The notes under the pieces are model-generated. The model was not told the origin of the DNA, searched no databases, and saw only the letters and a program-made list of their open reading frames with translations. DNA of 64,000 nucleotides from an uncultured Flavobacteriales bacterium (lineage in GTDB: Bacteria > Bacteroidota > Bacteroidia > Flavobacteriales_D > Crocinitomicaceae): assembly GCA_903939755.1 (NCBI GenBank), contig CAJAII010000014.1:20717-84716 (forward strand). The letters run 5' to 3'. Positions 42,142 through 52,283 of the stretch are shown piece by piece (position 1 is the stretch's first letter; each line of letters starts with the position of its first letter). The position numbers and the translations under genes are program-made.

Positions 42142-45100
42142 TGAACTCCCTTTTTCGTAATATAATTAAAACATTTGAAGTGGTATTCGAATGTTTAATA
42201 AATTCAACACTCATATTTTTTGATTTTGCAAATTCATTTATTTGAATCTCAGAAATGAACTCTAACGGATTTTCAGATTTATTAAAGCCAAAAACATTTG
42301 TCGAGAGAATTTCTGTTATCTTGGTCATTTTGTGAGATTTTTGGTCATTCTTTAATCCGTCGCGTATAAAGATAAGTCCATTATTATTTAATTTGTCCTC
42401 AATATCATTCAATAGTTTTTGTTGATCACTGAAAGCTAAATAATGTAGAACATCATTTAAAAAAACCACATCACATTTTTCAATTAATTGGGTCCTGAGA
42501 TCATTACATACGAATGTGATTTGTTCAGATAATTTCACACAGTTATCAGCTACGTCAATTTTATCTTTGTCATAATCAACCCCTGTAATTTGGCGCGTTT
42601 TATCTCTATAATGTAAGTAATAACTTAGATATCCATAACCACATCCAAAATCATATATTATTTTCCGATCATCAATTAATGTGTCATAATAGGCAAAGTT
42701 TTTCTTCTCTAACTTCCATTTTATACGAACATACCATTCTAGAATTGGGCCTTTTAAAAGATAATTTTTTATAACTTTCTGCTCCCAGAAATCAATGCCA
42801 GCCAATTCTTTGTGCCAGTGAATCATTCCTTCATTCATTAATTTTTTTACTCTTTTTGTTGTTTCATTATAATTTGCTTTTTCTGAAAAGGGAATAGCGT
42901 CTAATGCTTTAATGATTATATGGCCACGATTGATTAAAATATCATTTTTCGGATTGACTTCACTAACACCAATTAATAATAAAGGTTGAATGTCTAATTT
43001 TAATTCTTGTGCTAGATAAAATGCGCCTTTATGAAAACGATTCATTTCGCCATTAATACTTCTCGTTCCTTCAGGGAAAATAACAATGGAATATCCTTCT
43101 TCGATTCTTTTTTGAATTTCAATTAAATTCATTGAAGTTCCTTCCTTCGCATAAGGAAATCCTGCATATCGTATAAAAATACCGAAAACAGGGGAATTAT
43201 ATACCCAACTTTTAACCATTATAACGGTCTTTGGATTAATCATAAGAACTAGAAGTATATCTAGAAAAGAACTATGATTGGCAACAATAATTTTTGGTTT
43301 GTTTAAATCAACTTTGTCAATAAAAATTCTTTTTTTAATATGAAAACCGAAGTAGATAATGGATTTAGTCAATTTTGAAATAAGAAAATTCAGAAACGCA
43401 CGTTTTTTTACTTTTTTTAGAGGAAAAGGAAATAAGATGAAAATCAGAAAAAGACTTAAAAGAATACTGCCAATAAAGAAATAACTGAAAAGAATTATAC
43501 TAAAAATTAACGTTAAAAATGTAGCCGGATTGAGCTTTTTCTTTAGCCGATTGAATACAAAGAAATTGAAGATATAAGGCTGTAAGAAAAGTGTTATCAG
43601 CAATATGGTAGAAATACCCACAACACTAATCAAAGCAATTGAATGAATAGCTGGATGGTCGGCGAATAATAAGACACCTGTTCCAAAAATTGTTGTCAAT
43701 CCTGACAAGACAATAGCAGATCTGTAAGATTTATAGGAAGTGTTTCCTGTGCGGTATTGCTGAATTAAACCGTCCGTTGTGAAAATGCTGAAATCATCTC
43801 CCAGACCGAAAATAAAGGTCGTAATTACAATATTTACAAAGTTGAATTTAATATCGAAGAAATTTGTAATTCCTAATATCCATATCCAACCAAGAACTAA
43901 AGGTAAAAATGCAAATAAAGCAAGCTCTATTCTGCCATAAATTAATAAGAGTGTAACAAAGACTAATAAAGCTGAAAAAACAAGTAAAAAATTAAAGTCT
44001 TTTTGTACAGAGTTAAGCATCAATTCTGTCATCTCAGAAATATCTAAAATATATACGTTTGGAATTGTCTTTAACATTGTTTTACATTCTTGTAATTTAT
44101 CTCTGTCTAATACGATACTCGTAATAAAAGTATGTTTCCCATTTTTGTAATAACTGAATTTTGAGAGCCCAATTTCATCCACTAATTCTTCTCCTTGAGA
44201 CACATCAAAAGTGTCCTTTTGAATCCAGTTGTAAAATGGATTAAATGCTTTTTTTGATAAATTGAGAGGTAAAGAAGTTTCCGTAATTTGTTCTTTTACA
44301 AATTCTTGTTTGTTTTCCCAAAAGGAAAGCCATTTTCGATAATGAGAGGTTATCTCACTTTTTGGAGGTAAATAGGGTGCCGTGGAAATAATTTCACTTA
44401 TTTCAAAATTTCGACGATTGCGAACAATTGAATCATATACTTGATAATTTGATTCTTTTCCCTTTTCTAAAGACGCTTGAGAGGAAATAATGTAGAATTT
44501 TTTTTCTTCTCCTGGATTAATTCCAGTAAAGAAATCTTCCTTTTTTTTCAATTCATCCGAATGAAAGGAAAGGTTATTTATATCGGCATCGAATGAGATA
44601 GTTAAACCTGTTAAAAAGGACATGCAAGTGATTATTCCTACTAATAAAAATCCTAATCTCAAAAAGAGTTTTGGCAATTTCTTGTCGTTAGATTTTAACG
44701 CCGAAGTAGGGATTTTTAATTTTAATAGTGTAAATAAAATTGGCTGAAATAGAAGCGTAAAGATTACTGATCCAACCAATGTGAAAAGTGCAATTAACCC
44801 GAAATTTTGAAGTATAACTGATTCAGCAAAAAGCAATGCTGCCAGCGCAGCGACCGTAGTAAAACTCCCTACAATCATTGGGGAACTAATTTCCTTGATT
44901 GTTAAGAGTAAATCACCTGTATGTTTATAATGCGTGAAAAAATGGAAAGTGTAATCTAAAACAATTCCAATTAATACAGATGATGTTGCAAGAGAGATGG
45001 CACTAATATTTGGCTCAATATATCCAACCATTCCCATCCCACTTAAAACGCCAAATAGTGCGGGAAAAACAAAATATAATGGTGCGAGAATACTTCTGTA

Positions 45101-45946
45101 ATATATTACTAATAGTAAAAGAATTAAACCAATGCTTAAGAAGGACGTTAAGTAAGTATCAGCTTTGACTTGGTTTGCATTTTCAACGGCTATTTGGAAG
45201 GTCCCAAAATAATCAAAGTTTAATTTCTCCTTCTTATTTATTGTTTTCTTGAATCCCTTTAAATCGTTGTTGAGTTCATTTAACCATTTTATATCTTTTG
45301 AATCACCTGCGATAGATCCAAAAAACAAAATTCGTTTTTCATCTTTCGTGTAAATTAAACCATCTTTTACAATGTATGATTGTTTGCCTTGTTCTGGCTT
45401 TACGTTTTCTAATTGTTTAAATGTTAATCCCAATGGATCTAAAGCAAAAAAACTTTTAAGAAAAAAACCATTTCCTCCAGCTAGTTTTTTGGAAACGTTA
45501 TTTAAAATAAATTCAATCGAATCTTTATTTAATTTTCGTTCGATCTCAATATAATCCTGATCGTTTAAATTTAAAACACTAGTTTTTTGTAAGAAATTAA
45601 TGAGGCTTTTTTCGTTGACATTCCTATAAATAGTGATGTCTACAATACTTTTTTTAAATTTTATTGCAAGGTCAGTGTTTAATTTTTCAAGTTGTTCTTC
45701 TAATTTTTCTGGATCATCAATAGCATCAATTGAAAAAATTATTTCCTTGTTAATAGCATTTTCTTGAATGATGGCATTGAATTTTTTGTATTCTTCACTT
45801 TTAGGAAAAATTGAATACAAATCTTCGTTTATATTTAATAAGAATAATCCATTAATTAATAAGCTTAAAATTCCTAAAAACAGCACGAAAAATAGCCATG
45901 GTTTTGAAATAAAATAGTTAACAATATTTGAGATAAAATTACCCAT
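42119..45946 (-). CDS. Trifunctional MMPL exporter / PlsC acyltransferase / SAM methyltransferase
   Basis: This 1275-residue fusion has three parts. The first (about 1-830) is an RND/MMPL exporter with two repeats of TM helices, two periplasmic loops and a GDDFSIF segment. The second (about 870-1060) is a PlsC/LPLAT domain with NHSSFLD (from 890) and FPEGTRS (from 957). The third (1098 to the end) is a class I methyltransferase with DFGCGYGYLSYYL. The combination is known from flexirubin loci. It can be expected to move and acylate a lipid-like pigment at the membrane; the methyltransferase substrate is unknown. Confidence 0.85.
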   Translation of the reverse strand: MGNFISNIVNYFISKPWLFFVLFLGILSLLINGLFLLNINEDLYSIFPKSEEYKKFNAIIQENAINKEIIFSIDAIDDPEKLEEQLEKLNTDLAIKFKKSIVDITIYRNVNEKSLINFLQKTSVLNLNDQDYIEIERKLNKDSIEFILNNVSKKLAGGNGFFLKSFFALDPLGLTFKQLENVKPEQGKQSYIVKDGLIYTKDEKRILFFGSIAGDSKDIKWLNELNNDLKGFKKTINKKEKLNFDYFGTFQIAVENANQVKADTYLTSFLSIGLILLLLVIYYRSILAPLYFVFPALFGVLSGMGMVGYIEPNISAISLATSSVLIGIVLDYTFHFFTHYKHTGDLLLTIKEISSPMIVGSFTTVAALAALLFAESVILQNFGLIALFTLVGSVIFTLLFQPILFTLLKLKIPTSALKSNDKKLPKLFLRLGFLLVGIITCMSFLTGLTISFDADINNLSFHSDELKKKEDFFTGINPGEEKKFYIISSQASLEKGKESNYQVYDSIVRNRRNFEISEIISTAPYLPPKSEITSHYRKWLSFWENKQEFVKEQITETSLPLNLSKKAFNPFYNWIQKDTFDVSQGEELVDEIGLSKFSYYKNGKHTFITSIVLDRDKLQECKTMLKTIPNVYILDISEMTELMLNSVQKDFNFLLVFSALLVFVTLLLIYGRIELALFAFLPLVLGWIWILGITNFFDIKFNFVNIVITTFIFGLGDDFSIFTTDGLIQQYRTGNTSYKSYRSAIVLSGLTTIFGTGVLLFADHPAIHSIALISVVGISTILLITLFLQPYIFNFFVFNRLKKKLNPATFLTLIFSIILFSYFFIGSILLSLFLIFILFPFPLKKVKKRAFLNFLISKLTKSIIYFGFHIKKRIFIDKVDLNKPKIIVANHSSFLDILLVLMINPKTVIMVKSWVYNSPVFGIFIRYAGFPYAKEGTSMNLIEIQKRIEEGYSIVIFPEGTRSINGEMNRFHKGAFYLAQELKLDIQPLLLIGVSEVNPKNDILINRGHIIIKALDAIPFSEKANYNETTKRVKKLMNEGMIHWHKELAGIDFWEQKVIKNYLLKGPILEWYVRIKWKLEKKNFAYYDTLIDDRKIIYDFGCGYGYLSYYLHYRDKTRQITGVDYDKDKIDVADNCVKLSEQITFVCNDLRTQLIEKCDVVFLNDVLHYLAFSDQQKLLNDIEDKLNNNGLIFIRDGLKNDQKSHKMTKITEILSTNVFGFNKSENPLEFISEIQINEFAKSKNMSVEFIKHSNTTSNVLIILRKREFNETRETI

Positions 45947-45965
45947 TAACAGCGCGGCTTATTTG

Positions 45966-47570
45966 TTAAATTGGCGATTTGAGCCATGTTTTCGGGTATT
46001 CAATGAGCTTATTATATTCTTCTTTGTTTAAATCTTTCAACACCAATAAACTTGCATTGTATGCTGCTTTAACTGCGATCGGAACTCCGCCACCAAGTTC
46101 AGCCCAATGTCCTCCAATGAAAATATTTTTTACAGGTGATTTGTAATGAGCTACTTTGGATTTCATGTTAACTTTTCCAGGTCTTGTCCCCATCATTGAG
46201 CCATCTTTATTATGGGTGTATCTGTGATAAGTAATTGGAGTTGCAACTTCATAAAAAAGAATATGTTTCCGAAGATCAGGACAAATTTGTTTTTCTATTC
46301 TTTCAAAAATAATTTGAGCAAAATCATCTTTCAATTTTTTATACTCATCAGTTCGAACAAATTCACCTTTTGAATTGATGCTTGTTTTCCAATTATCTTC
46401 ATACATCATCCATGCTGGAACAAAAACATTTAAAGTCCCCATATTTTCAGGAGCCAATGTTTTATCCCTAACAGTAGGGGCAAGTATACTAATAAAAGAT
46501 TTGTGTGGATCTCCTGATGAATGTTCTGCTCTAGCGGTTTTTTCATTGTAAATGTAGAGCATAACATCACCAAAACCTAAGGACTCTGCTGTGCACGTTA
46601 ACGCGATAGAAATTGTCAAAGATGAACTATAAAGTTCTGAATTATCCATCTTCGTTTTTAATTTTTGTGGAATTGCTGTTTCCGGCAACAATTTATTATA
46701 AACGGTATCTATATCACATGCTGCAATTAAGTGAGCCGCAGTTAATGAGTATTCTTTGTGTCTTTGTTTATAGGTTACACCTCGAAATTCATTATTTTCA
46801 ATATCTATTTTAACAACTTCAGCACTTGTCAATACTTCAGATCCGTTTTTTATTATTTTTGATTCCAGCCATTCAGGCATAACTCTACTACCTCCTATTG
46901 GTGGATTTTGATAATCTTGATTATACGCCCATGCAATTGGAAAAAGACATGATAGAAGATCTTGTTCAGAACAAAACAACTTTAACATCTCATCATTACT
47001 AAAGAACTTTTTCAATCCTTTTTTCACTCCTTTTTCGCCGCCGTATAAAGCATATTTAATAATTGGAAAAATAATACGTAATTGTTTTAAACTAAATGTC
47101 CACTTTCTTATTCCTCCCATGGCCTCACTTGAAATAAAAAATTTAGGAAAGTTATTTGAAACTGCGGCAACTTTTTGAGCTGCTTTGAAGAAATTCTTAA
47201 TCCCTTTTTCTTCAAGAGGAAAATCTTTTATTAGTTGATTTTTTAATATTTCTGGATTGTTGGTTAAGGTAAATTCATAATCACTTGTGATGTGTTTGTG
47301 AATCGTTTTCATCGTTATTGGCCGAGGGAAATCATCACCTAAATATTCAAAAACTTTTGTTACAGTACCATTTTCACCACATTGATTTAACCAATGTATG
47401 GCAGTGTCAAAAATAAATCCCTTTCTTTCGAACCCTTGTAAATAACCGCCAATTAGATAATGCCTTTCTAAAACACAAACTTTAAGTCCAGATTTTGAAA
47501 GAAGTGCGGCAGCAGTAAGGCCGCTAATTCCTGCTCCAATTATTATTACATCAAAATCTTTATTTGTCAT
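45966..47570 (-). CDS. CrtI/retinol-saturase-like FAD oxidoreductase
   Basis: I choose the ATG at 47570 (MTNKDFDVIIIGAGISG...), giving 534 residues; the frame continues 9 codons upstream without a better start. The FAD motif is VIIIGAGISGLTAAALLSK, followed by LERHYLIGGYLQGFERKGF and DTAIHWLNQCG, similar to but distinct from the oxidoreductase two genes downstream. The C-terminal segment NIFIGGHWAELGGGVPIAVK is the family's second flavin contact. It is the first gene of the minus-strand pigment operon and is divergent from the methyltransferase gene. Confidence 0.8.
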   Translation of the reverse strand: MTNKDFDVIIIGAGISGLTAAALLSKSGLKVCVLERHYLIGGYLQGFERKGFIFDTAIHWLNQCGENGTVTKVFEYLGDDFPRPITMKTIHKHITSDYEFTLTNNPEILKNQLIKDFPLEEKGIKNFFKAAQKVAAVSNNFPKFFISSEAMGGIRKWTFSLKQLRIIFPIIKYALYGGEKGVKKGLKKFFSNDEMLKLFCSEQDLLSCLFPIAWAYNQDYQNPPIGGSRVMPEWLESKIIKNGSEVLTSAEVVKIDIENNEFRGVTYKQRHKEYSLTAAHLIAACDIDTVYNKLLPETAIPQKLKTKMDNSELYSSSLTISIALTCTAESLGFGDVMLYIYNEKTARAEHSSGDPHKSFISILAPTVRDKTLAPENMGTLNVFVPAWMMYEDNWKTSINSKGEFVRTDEYKKLKDDFAQIIFERIEKQICPDLRKHILFYEVATPITYHRYTHNKDGSMMGTRPGKVNMKSKVAHYKSPVKNIFIGGHWAELGGGVPIAVKAAYNASLLVLKDLNKEEYNKLIEYPKTWLKSPI

Positions 47571-47648
47571 ATTCACCAAAGATAATAAAATGAACAATAA
47601 TCTGATCGTAATATATTGAAAATCTATAATTTTTGAATAAATTTTTAC

Positions 47649-47656
47649 TATTTTTG
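47649..47656 (+). promoter_or_regulatory. TATTTTTG -7 box before the long pigment operon
   Basis: TATTTTTG (TAnnTTTG consensus) lies 52 nt before the ATG at 47709 in the 138-bp divergent gap. The identical octamer plus TTA occurs at 35781. The -33 element is poor (nearest TTG is only about 13 nt upstream), so the exact start is uncertain. The minus-strand operon promoter must also lie in this gap. Confidence 0.35.
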
Positions 47657-47708
47657 TTATTCATTAAAAGATGGATATTTTAATTTCCAAAATGTATAAA
47701 AAAATTAG

Positions 47709-48758
47709 ATGAAAGCCATTTCAGCACTTTACGAGGCTCAAAAAATCATTTTTAGCCCTTTTATTTTTCAAGCAGTTTATTCCATGTCGGAATTAGGAAT
47801 TTTAGATGCCTTAAATAATTCTAAAAGCGGGTTGAGTTTTGTTGAGATTTCAGAGCAAACAAATGTTTCAAAATACGGAGTTACTGTTTTAGTAGAAATG
47901 GCTGAATCTGCCGGAATTGTTGATGAAATTGCACCAGGAAAATTTCTTTTATCAAAGATTGGTTATTTTATCTTACGAGATGAAATGACACAAGTGAATA
48001 TGAAGTTTACACAAGATGTTTGTTACAATGGATTGTTCTTTTTGAAAGATGCGATTACAGATGGTTCACCGAAAGGATTGAAAGTATTTGGTGATTGGAA
48101 AACAGTATATGAAGGCTTGTCTAAATTGCCCACAGAAGTTAAAAAATCTTGGTTTGATTTTGATCATTTTTATTCAGATAATTCATTTTCAGATGCTTTA
48201 CCTATTATTTTCAAGAATAGACCAAAATTGATATTTGACATTGGAGGAAACACCGGTAAATGGGCAATTGCAAGTACGAATTTCGATAGTGATGTTCAGG
48301 TTAAAATTTTTGATTTGCCCGGTCAATTAAGTGTTGCAAAAGCTACTATTGAAAAGAATGATACTATAAAGAATCGAATATCCTTTCAGGAAATTGATGT
48401 GTTAAATCCAACTTCAGTTATTCCTGGTGGAGCTGATGTTTATTGGATGAGTCAATTCTTAGATTGTTTTAGTGAATATGAAATAGAGTCAATCTTGCTT
48501 AAGATTAAGGCAAACGCATCCCCAAATTCGACAATTTATATCATGGAGACGTTTCTTGATAATCAAGTTTTTCCAGCAGCGAAATTAAGTCTTGCGGCAA
48601 CTTCATTGTATTTTACGGCAATAGCAAATGGAAATTCTAGAATGTATTCTTCAAGAACATTAAAATATATCATAGAAAAAGCAGGATTAAAATGCATTAA
48701 TGAGTATAATCTTCATCAGGATAGTTTTCATACAATTTTAGAAGTTAAATTAGTTTAA
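47709..48758 (+). CDS. SAM-dependent O-methyltransferase
   Basis: This 349-residue protein has a winged-helix dimerisation domain (about 15-100, with FVEISEQTNVSKYGVTVLVE) and a class I methyltransferase domain with LIFDIGGNTGKWAIAST, FDLPGQLSVAKA, and QFLDCFSEYEIESILLK. This is the plant-COMT/bacterial O-methyltransferase layout. Flexirubin ring hydroxyls are a plausible target, but N- or C-methylation cannot be excluded. It opens the long plus-strand operon. Confidence 0.8.
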   Translation: MKAISALYEAQKIIFSPFIFQAVYSMSELGILDALNNSKSGLSFVEISEQTNVSKYGVTVLVEMAESAGIVDEIAPGKFLLSKIGYFILRDEMTQVNMKFTQDVCYNGLFFLKDAITDGSPKGLKVFGDWKTVYEGLSKLPTEVKKSWFDFDHFYSDNSFSDALPIIFKNRPKLIFDIGGNTGKWAIASTNFDSDVQVKIFDLPGQLSVAKATIEKNDTIKNRISFQEIDVLNPTSVIPGGADVYWMSQFLDCFSEYEIESILLKIKANASPNSTIYIMETFLDNQVFPAAKLSLAATSLYFTAIANGNSRMYSSRTLKYIIEKAGLKCINEYNLHQDSFHTILEVKLV

Positions 48759-48774
48759 TTAGTTAGTTAGTTAG
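48759..48774 (+). repeat. TTAG x4 tract in the intergenic gap before the ammonia-lyase
   Basis: Four TTAG units directly follow the methyltransferase stop, and the ATG of the ammonia-lyase gene is 4 nt after the last unit. A change in copy number would alter the spacing around the lyase start. It falls in the only non-overlapping gap at the head of this operon. Confidence 0.7.
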
Positions 48775-48778
48775 TATA

Positions 48779-50314
48779 ATGAGTATAGGTAAAATTGATT
48801 TAATTGACATTGAGAGCATTGCTTTAAATCTAAATAAGCTAGAGTTAAATGATTCAATTAAAAATCAAATTAATAATTCCTTTTCATTCTTAAAGAATTT
48901 TTCTAGCGACAAAATCATCTATGGTATAAATACGGGTTTTGGCCCAATGGCTCAATTTAAAATTGATGATGATAAATTAAATCAACTTCAATATAATTTA
49001 ATTAGAAGTCACTCTTCTGGATTGGGAAAGCCAATTGACGACGAATGTGTTAGGGCTGTTTTGGTCGCTAGAATTAATAATTTTCTTCAAGGTAATTCAG
49101 GGATAAGCTATGGCGTTATTGAACAATTGACCGCGTTTCTTAATTATGAAATTTATCCAGAAATATATGAACACGGTGGGGTTGGAGCAAGTGGAGATTT
49201 AGTTCAATTAGCTCACTTAGCATTAAACTTAATTGGTGAAGGTTATGTCAGATATAAGGGGGTTAGGCGACCAACTGCAGATGTACTTAAAGAATTGGGA
49301 TTAGCGCCACTCGATATTCAATTAAGAGATGGTTTAGGGCTAATGAATGGCACATCTTGTATGACAGGGATTGGAGCTGTTAATTTAATATACGCATATC
49401 GTTTGTTAAATTGGGGTATTATTTCATCTTCAATAATTAATGAAATTGTTGAAGCATATGACGATTCTTTTTCTGAAGGATTAAATAAGGTGAAACATCA
49501 CCCTGGACAAATGTATGTGGCTAAAGAAATGCGTGATTTATTAACAGATAGTAAATTAATCAAAAAGAGGGAGGAATTATTTTTAGACAATGATGTTCTT
49601 CAACAAGTAAAATTTAAAAAGAAAATTCAAGAATATTATTCCATTAGATGTGTTCCTCAGATTTTAGGTCCTGTTAAAGAAACGTTGGATGTCGCTAGGA
49701 ACATTGTTGAAAATGAAATGAATTCTACGAATGACAATCCTATAATAAGTTTTGAAGATCAAAATGTATATCATGGAGGAAATTTTCACGGTGATTATAT
49801 TTCGTTAGAAATGGATAAAGTCAAATTAGTTGTAACTAAAATGACGATGTTAGCTGAAAGGCAATTGAATTTTCTTTTGAATAACAATTTAAATGATCAA
49901 TTTCCTGCCTTTTTAAACAAGGGGGTTTTAGGTTTGAATTTTGGAATTCAAGGAATGCAATTTACTGCAACCTCCACCACTGCAGAAAGTCAAATGCTTT
50001 CAAATTCTATGTATGTGCATAGCATCCCAAATAATAATGACAATCAGGACATTGTAAGCATGGGAACAAATAGTGCCGTACTTACTAAGAGGGTTATTGA
50101 TAATGGTTTTCAAGTTATGGCGATACATATGATAGCTGTTTGTCAAGCGATTGATATATTAAGCCAAGAACAAAAAGAAAGACTTTCCCCAAAAACGATT
50201 AAAGTTTACACGAAAATCAGGAAAGTAATGCCAATAATTAAAGAAGATATTGCTCAATTTGAAAATATTCGTAATATGATTGATCTATTAACTAATACCA
50301 CTATCCAATTATGA
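48779..50314 (+). CDS. Aromatic amino acid ammonia-lyase (TAL/HAL family)
   Basis: This 511-residue protein has the Ala137-Ser138-Gly139 triad in GGVGASGDLVQLAHL, which self-cyclises to the MIO electrophile, and the conserved YGINTGFG near residue 43. It deaminates tyrosine to 4-coumarate (or histidine to urocanate). The NLIRSHSSG segment resembles bacterial HutH around the selectivity site, so sequence alone does not settle the substrate. Context (ligase, ketosynthases and polyene genes) points to tyrosine, and flavobacterial pigment loci are known to carry tyrosine ammonia-lyases. It overlaps the ketoreductase gene by 4 bp. Confidence 0.85.
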   Translation: MSIGKIDLIDIESIALNLNKLELNDSIKNQINNSFSFLKNFSSDKIIYGINTGFGPMAQFKIDDDKLNQLQYNLIRSHSSGLGKPIDDECVRAVLVARINNFLQGNSGISYGVIEQLTAFLNYEIYPEIYEHGGVGASGDLVQLAHLALNLIGEGYVRYKGVRRPTADVLKELGLAPLDIQLRDGLGLMNGTSCMTGIGAVNLIYAYRLLNWGIISSSIINEIVEAYDDSFSEGLNKVKHHPGQMYVAKEMRDLLTDSKLIKKREELFLDNDVLQQVKFKKKIQEYYSIRCVPQILGPVKETLDVARNIVENEMNSTNDNPIISFEDQNVYHGGNFHGDYISLEMDKVKLVVTKMTMLAERQLNFLLNNNLNDQFPAFLNKGVLGLNFGIQGMQFTATSTTAESQMLSNSMYVHSIPNNNDNQDIVSMGTNSAVLTKRVIDNGFQVMAIHMIAVCQAIDILSQEQKERLSPKTIKVYTKIRKVMPIIKEDIAQFENIRNMIDLLTNTTIQL

Positions 50315-51042
50315 AATGCGCATTAATTACTGGTGCTTCACGAGGAATTGGAAAGGCAATAGCCTTGCAATTATCGGCCGATTTGAAATTGCATATAATC
50401 ATAAATTATTCTTCTAATAAAGATGCTGCCTTGGAAACAAAATCTGCAATTGAAAGCCTGGGGGGTAGCGCAGAATTATTACCATTTGATGTTAAGAATA
50501 GTGAACAAGTAAATCTTACCATTACTTCTTGGATGTCAGCTAATACTGATAAAAATATAGAAGTGTTAGTCAATAACGCTGGAATTACTAGAGATAATTT
50601 ATTCCCTTGGGTAACAGAAAAAGATTGGGATGATGTAATGAATACATCCGTGAAAGGAATGTACAATTGCACGCAAGCTGTTATTTCAAAAATGCTGAGA
50701 AACCGTTCTGGAAGAATAATCAATATTGCTTCTTTAAGCGGATTAAAAGGTGTTCCAGGTCAAACAAATTATTCTGCTGCAAAAGGAGCTATGATAGCAG
50801 CCACAAAAGCATTGTCGCAAGAAATTGCAAAAAGAAATATAACTGTTAATGCAATTGCTCCTGGTTTTATTATTTCTGACATGACAGCAGATCTTGATGA
50901 ATCAGAGTTCAAAAAAATGGTACCAGCAAATCGTTTCGGAAAAGCTGAAGAAGTAGCACATTTAGCAAGTTTTTTAGCTTCCGATAAGGCTGCCTATATA
51001 ACTGGTGAAGTCATTAATATAAATGGTGGAATATATTCATAA
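50311..51042 (+). CDS. 3-oxoacyl-ACP reductase (FabG-type)
   Basis: This 243-residue short-chain dehydrogenase has the cofactor motif TGASRGIGKAIALQL, NNAG (in LVNNAGITRDN), the Ser of NIASLSG and the catalytic YSAAKGA with Lys. It reduces the 3-keto group after each elongation round, using NADPH. It is the ketoreductase of the aryl polyene assembly line. The start overlaps the lyase stop (ATGA). Confidence 0.9.
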   Translation: MKCALITGASRGIGKAIALQLSADLKLHIIINYSSNKDAALETKSAIESLGGSAELLPFDVKNSEQVNLTITSWMSANTDKNIEVLVNNAGITRDNLFPWVTEKDWDDVMNTSVKGMYNCTQAVISKMLRNRSGRIINIASLSGLKGVPGQTNYSAAKGAMIAATKALSQEIAKRNITVNAIAPGFIISDMTADLDESEFKKMVPANRFGKAEEVAHLASFLASDKAAYITGEVININGGIYS

Positions 51043-51045
51043 TTC

Positions 51046-52269
51046 ATGGAAAACAGAGTTGTAATTACTGGTATTGGGATCTATTCATGCATTGGTGAAA
51101 ATTTAACAGAAGTGTTGGATTCTTTAAAGAATGGGAAATGTGGGATTATTTACGATGCTATTCGAAATGATTTCGGATATAGATCTAGTCTGACAGGATT
51201 TGTGAAAGATCCCGATTTAAAACCGTTTCTTTCAAGAAGAGAACGAATGGGAATGCATCAGCCTGCCATGTTTGCCTATATGTCCACAAAAGAGGCTCTT
51301 GAAAATTCAAATTTGGATATCGATTTTCTTGATAAAAATGAAACTGGTATTATTTTCGGAAATGATTCTACAGCCGGAGCTGTTATTGAAACAATTGATA
51401 AAGTTCGTGAGAAAAAAGATACTACCTTAATTGGAAGTGGTGATATTTTTCAAAACATGAATTGTACTGTAAATATGAACCTTTCAACTATTTATAAATT
51501 GAAAGGTATAAATATAACTTTATCAGCGGCTTGTGCTTCGGGATCCCATTCAATAGGTATGGGTTATCTCTTAATTAAGCAAGGTCTGCAAGAAAGAGTT
51601 ATTTGCGGGGGAGCCCAAGAAATAAATATTTTCGCCATGGGAAGTTTTGATGGTTTGGGAGCTTTTTCAATTAAACAAGATAAACCACACAACGCTAGTC
51701 GTCCTTTTGATCGAGATCGTGATGGCTTGGTTCCATCAGGTGGCGCTGCAACTGTAATAATTGAGTCTTTAGAATCAGCATTAAAACGAAATGCGCCTAT
51801 TTATGGAGAAATTGTAGGATATGGATTTTCTTCAAACGGAGACCATATTTCAAATCCAAATTTTGATGGGCAATATAGATCACTTAATATGTCCTTAAAA
51901 CATGCAGGTGTGAGTCCTTCAGAAATTGATTATATCAATGCCCATGCTACTTCAACTATAGTTGGGGATAAAACAGAAGCACAAGTTATTGCTGAAGTTT
52001 TTGGGTCGAAAATTCCTGTGAGTTCAACTAAAAGTATGACTGGACATGAGTGTTGGATGGCAGGAGCAAGTGAGATAGTTTATTCGTTATTGATGATGAA
52101 CAATGATTTTATTGCCCCAAATATTAATTTTGAGAATCCCGATGAAGACTCCCAAAAAATAAATGTCGTTCCGGAATATAGAGAAAAAAAGATTGACTGT
52201 TTCCTTTCCAATTCATTTGGCTTTGGAGGAACAAATTCTTCTTTAATAATAAAAAAATACAACCCTTAA
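51046..52269 (+). CDS. Ketosynthase 1 (FabF-like, KS-II)
   Basis: This 407-residue protein has the full Cys-His-His set: Cys163 in SAACASGSH, His300 in NAHATSTIVGD and His334 in SMTGHECWMAG. It therefore can catalyse decarboxylative condensation. It is placed just before the ACP, with 3 bp after the ketoreductase gene. In aryl polyene systems several KS proteins share the chain; which step this one serves is unknown. Confidence 0.85.
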   Translation: MENRVVITGIGIYSCIGENLTEVLDSLKNGKCGIIYDAIRNDFGYRSSLTGFVKDPDLKPFLSRRERMGMHQPAMFAYMSTKEALENSNLDIDFLDKNETGIIFGNDSTAGAVIETIDKVREKKDTTLIGSGDIFQNMNCTVNMNLSTIYKLKGINITLSAACASGSHSIGMGYLLIKQGLQERVICGGAQEINIFAMGSFDGLGAFSIKQDKPHNASRPFDRDRDGLVPSGGAATVIIESLESALKRNAPIYGEIVGYGFSSNGDHISNPNFDGQYRSLNMSLKHAGVSPSEIDYINAHATSTIVGDKTEAQVIAEVFGSKIPVSSTKSMTGHECWMAGASEIVYSLLMMNNDFIAPNINFENPDEDSQKINVVPEYREKKIDCFLSNSFGFGGTNSSLIIKKYNP

Positions 52270-52283
52270 TGACCCTTTAAAAA

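Noticed and set aside
50406..50723. Minus-strand frame within the ketoreductase gene
   Set aside because: It is the complement of a well-conserved FabG sequence and has no features of its own.
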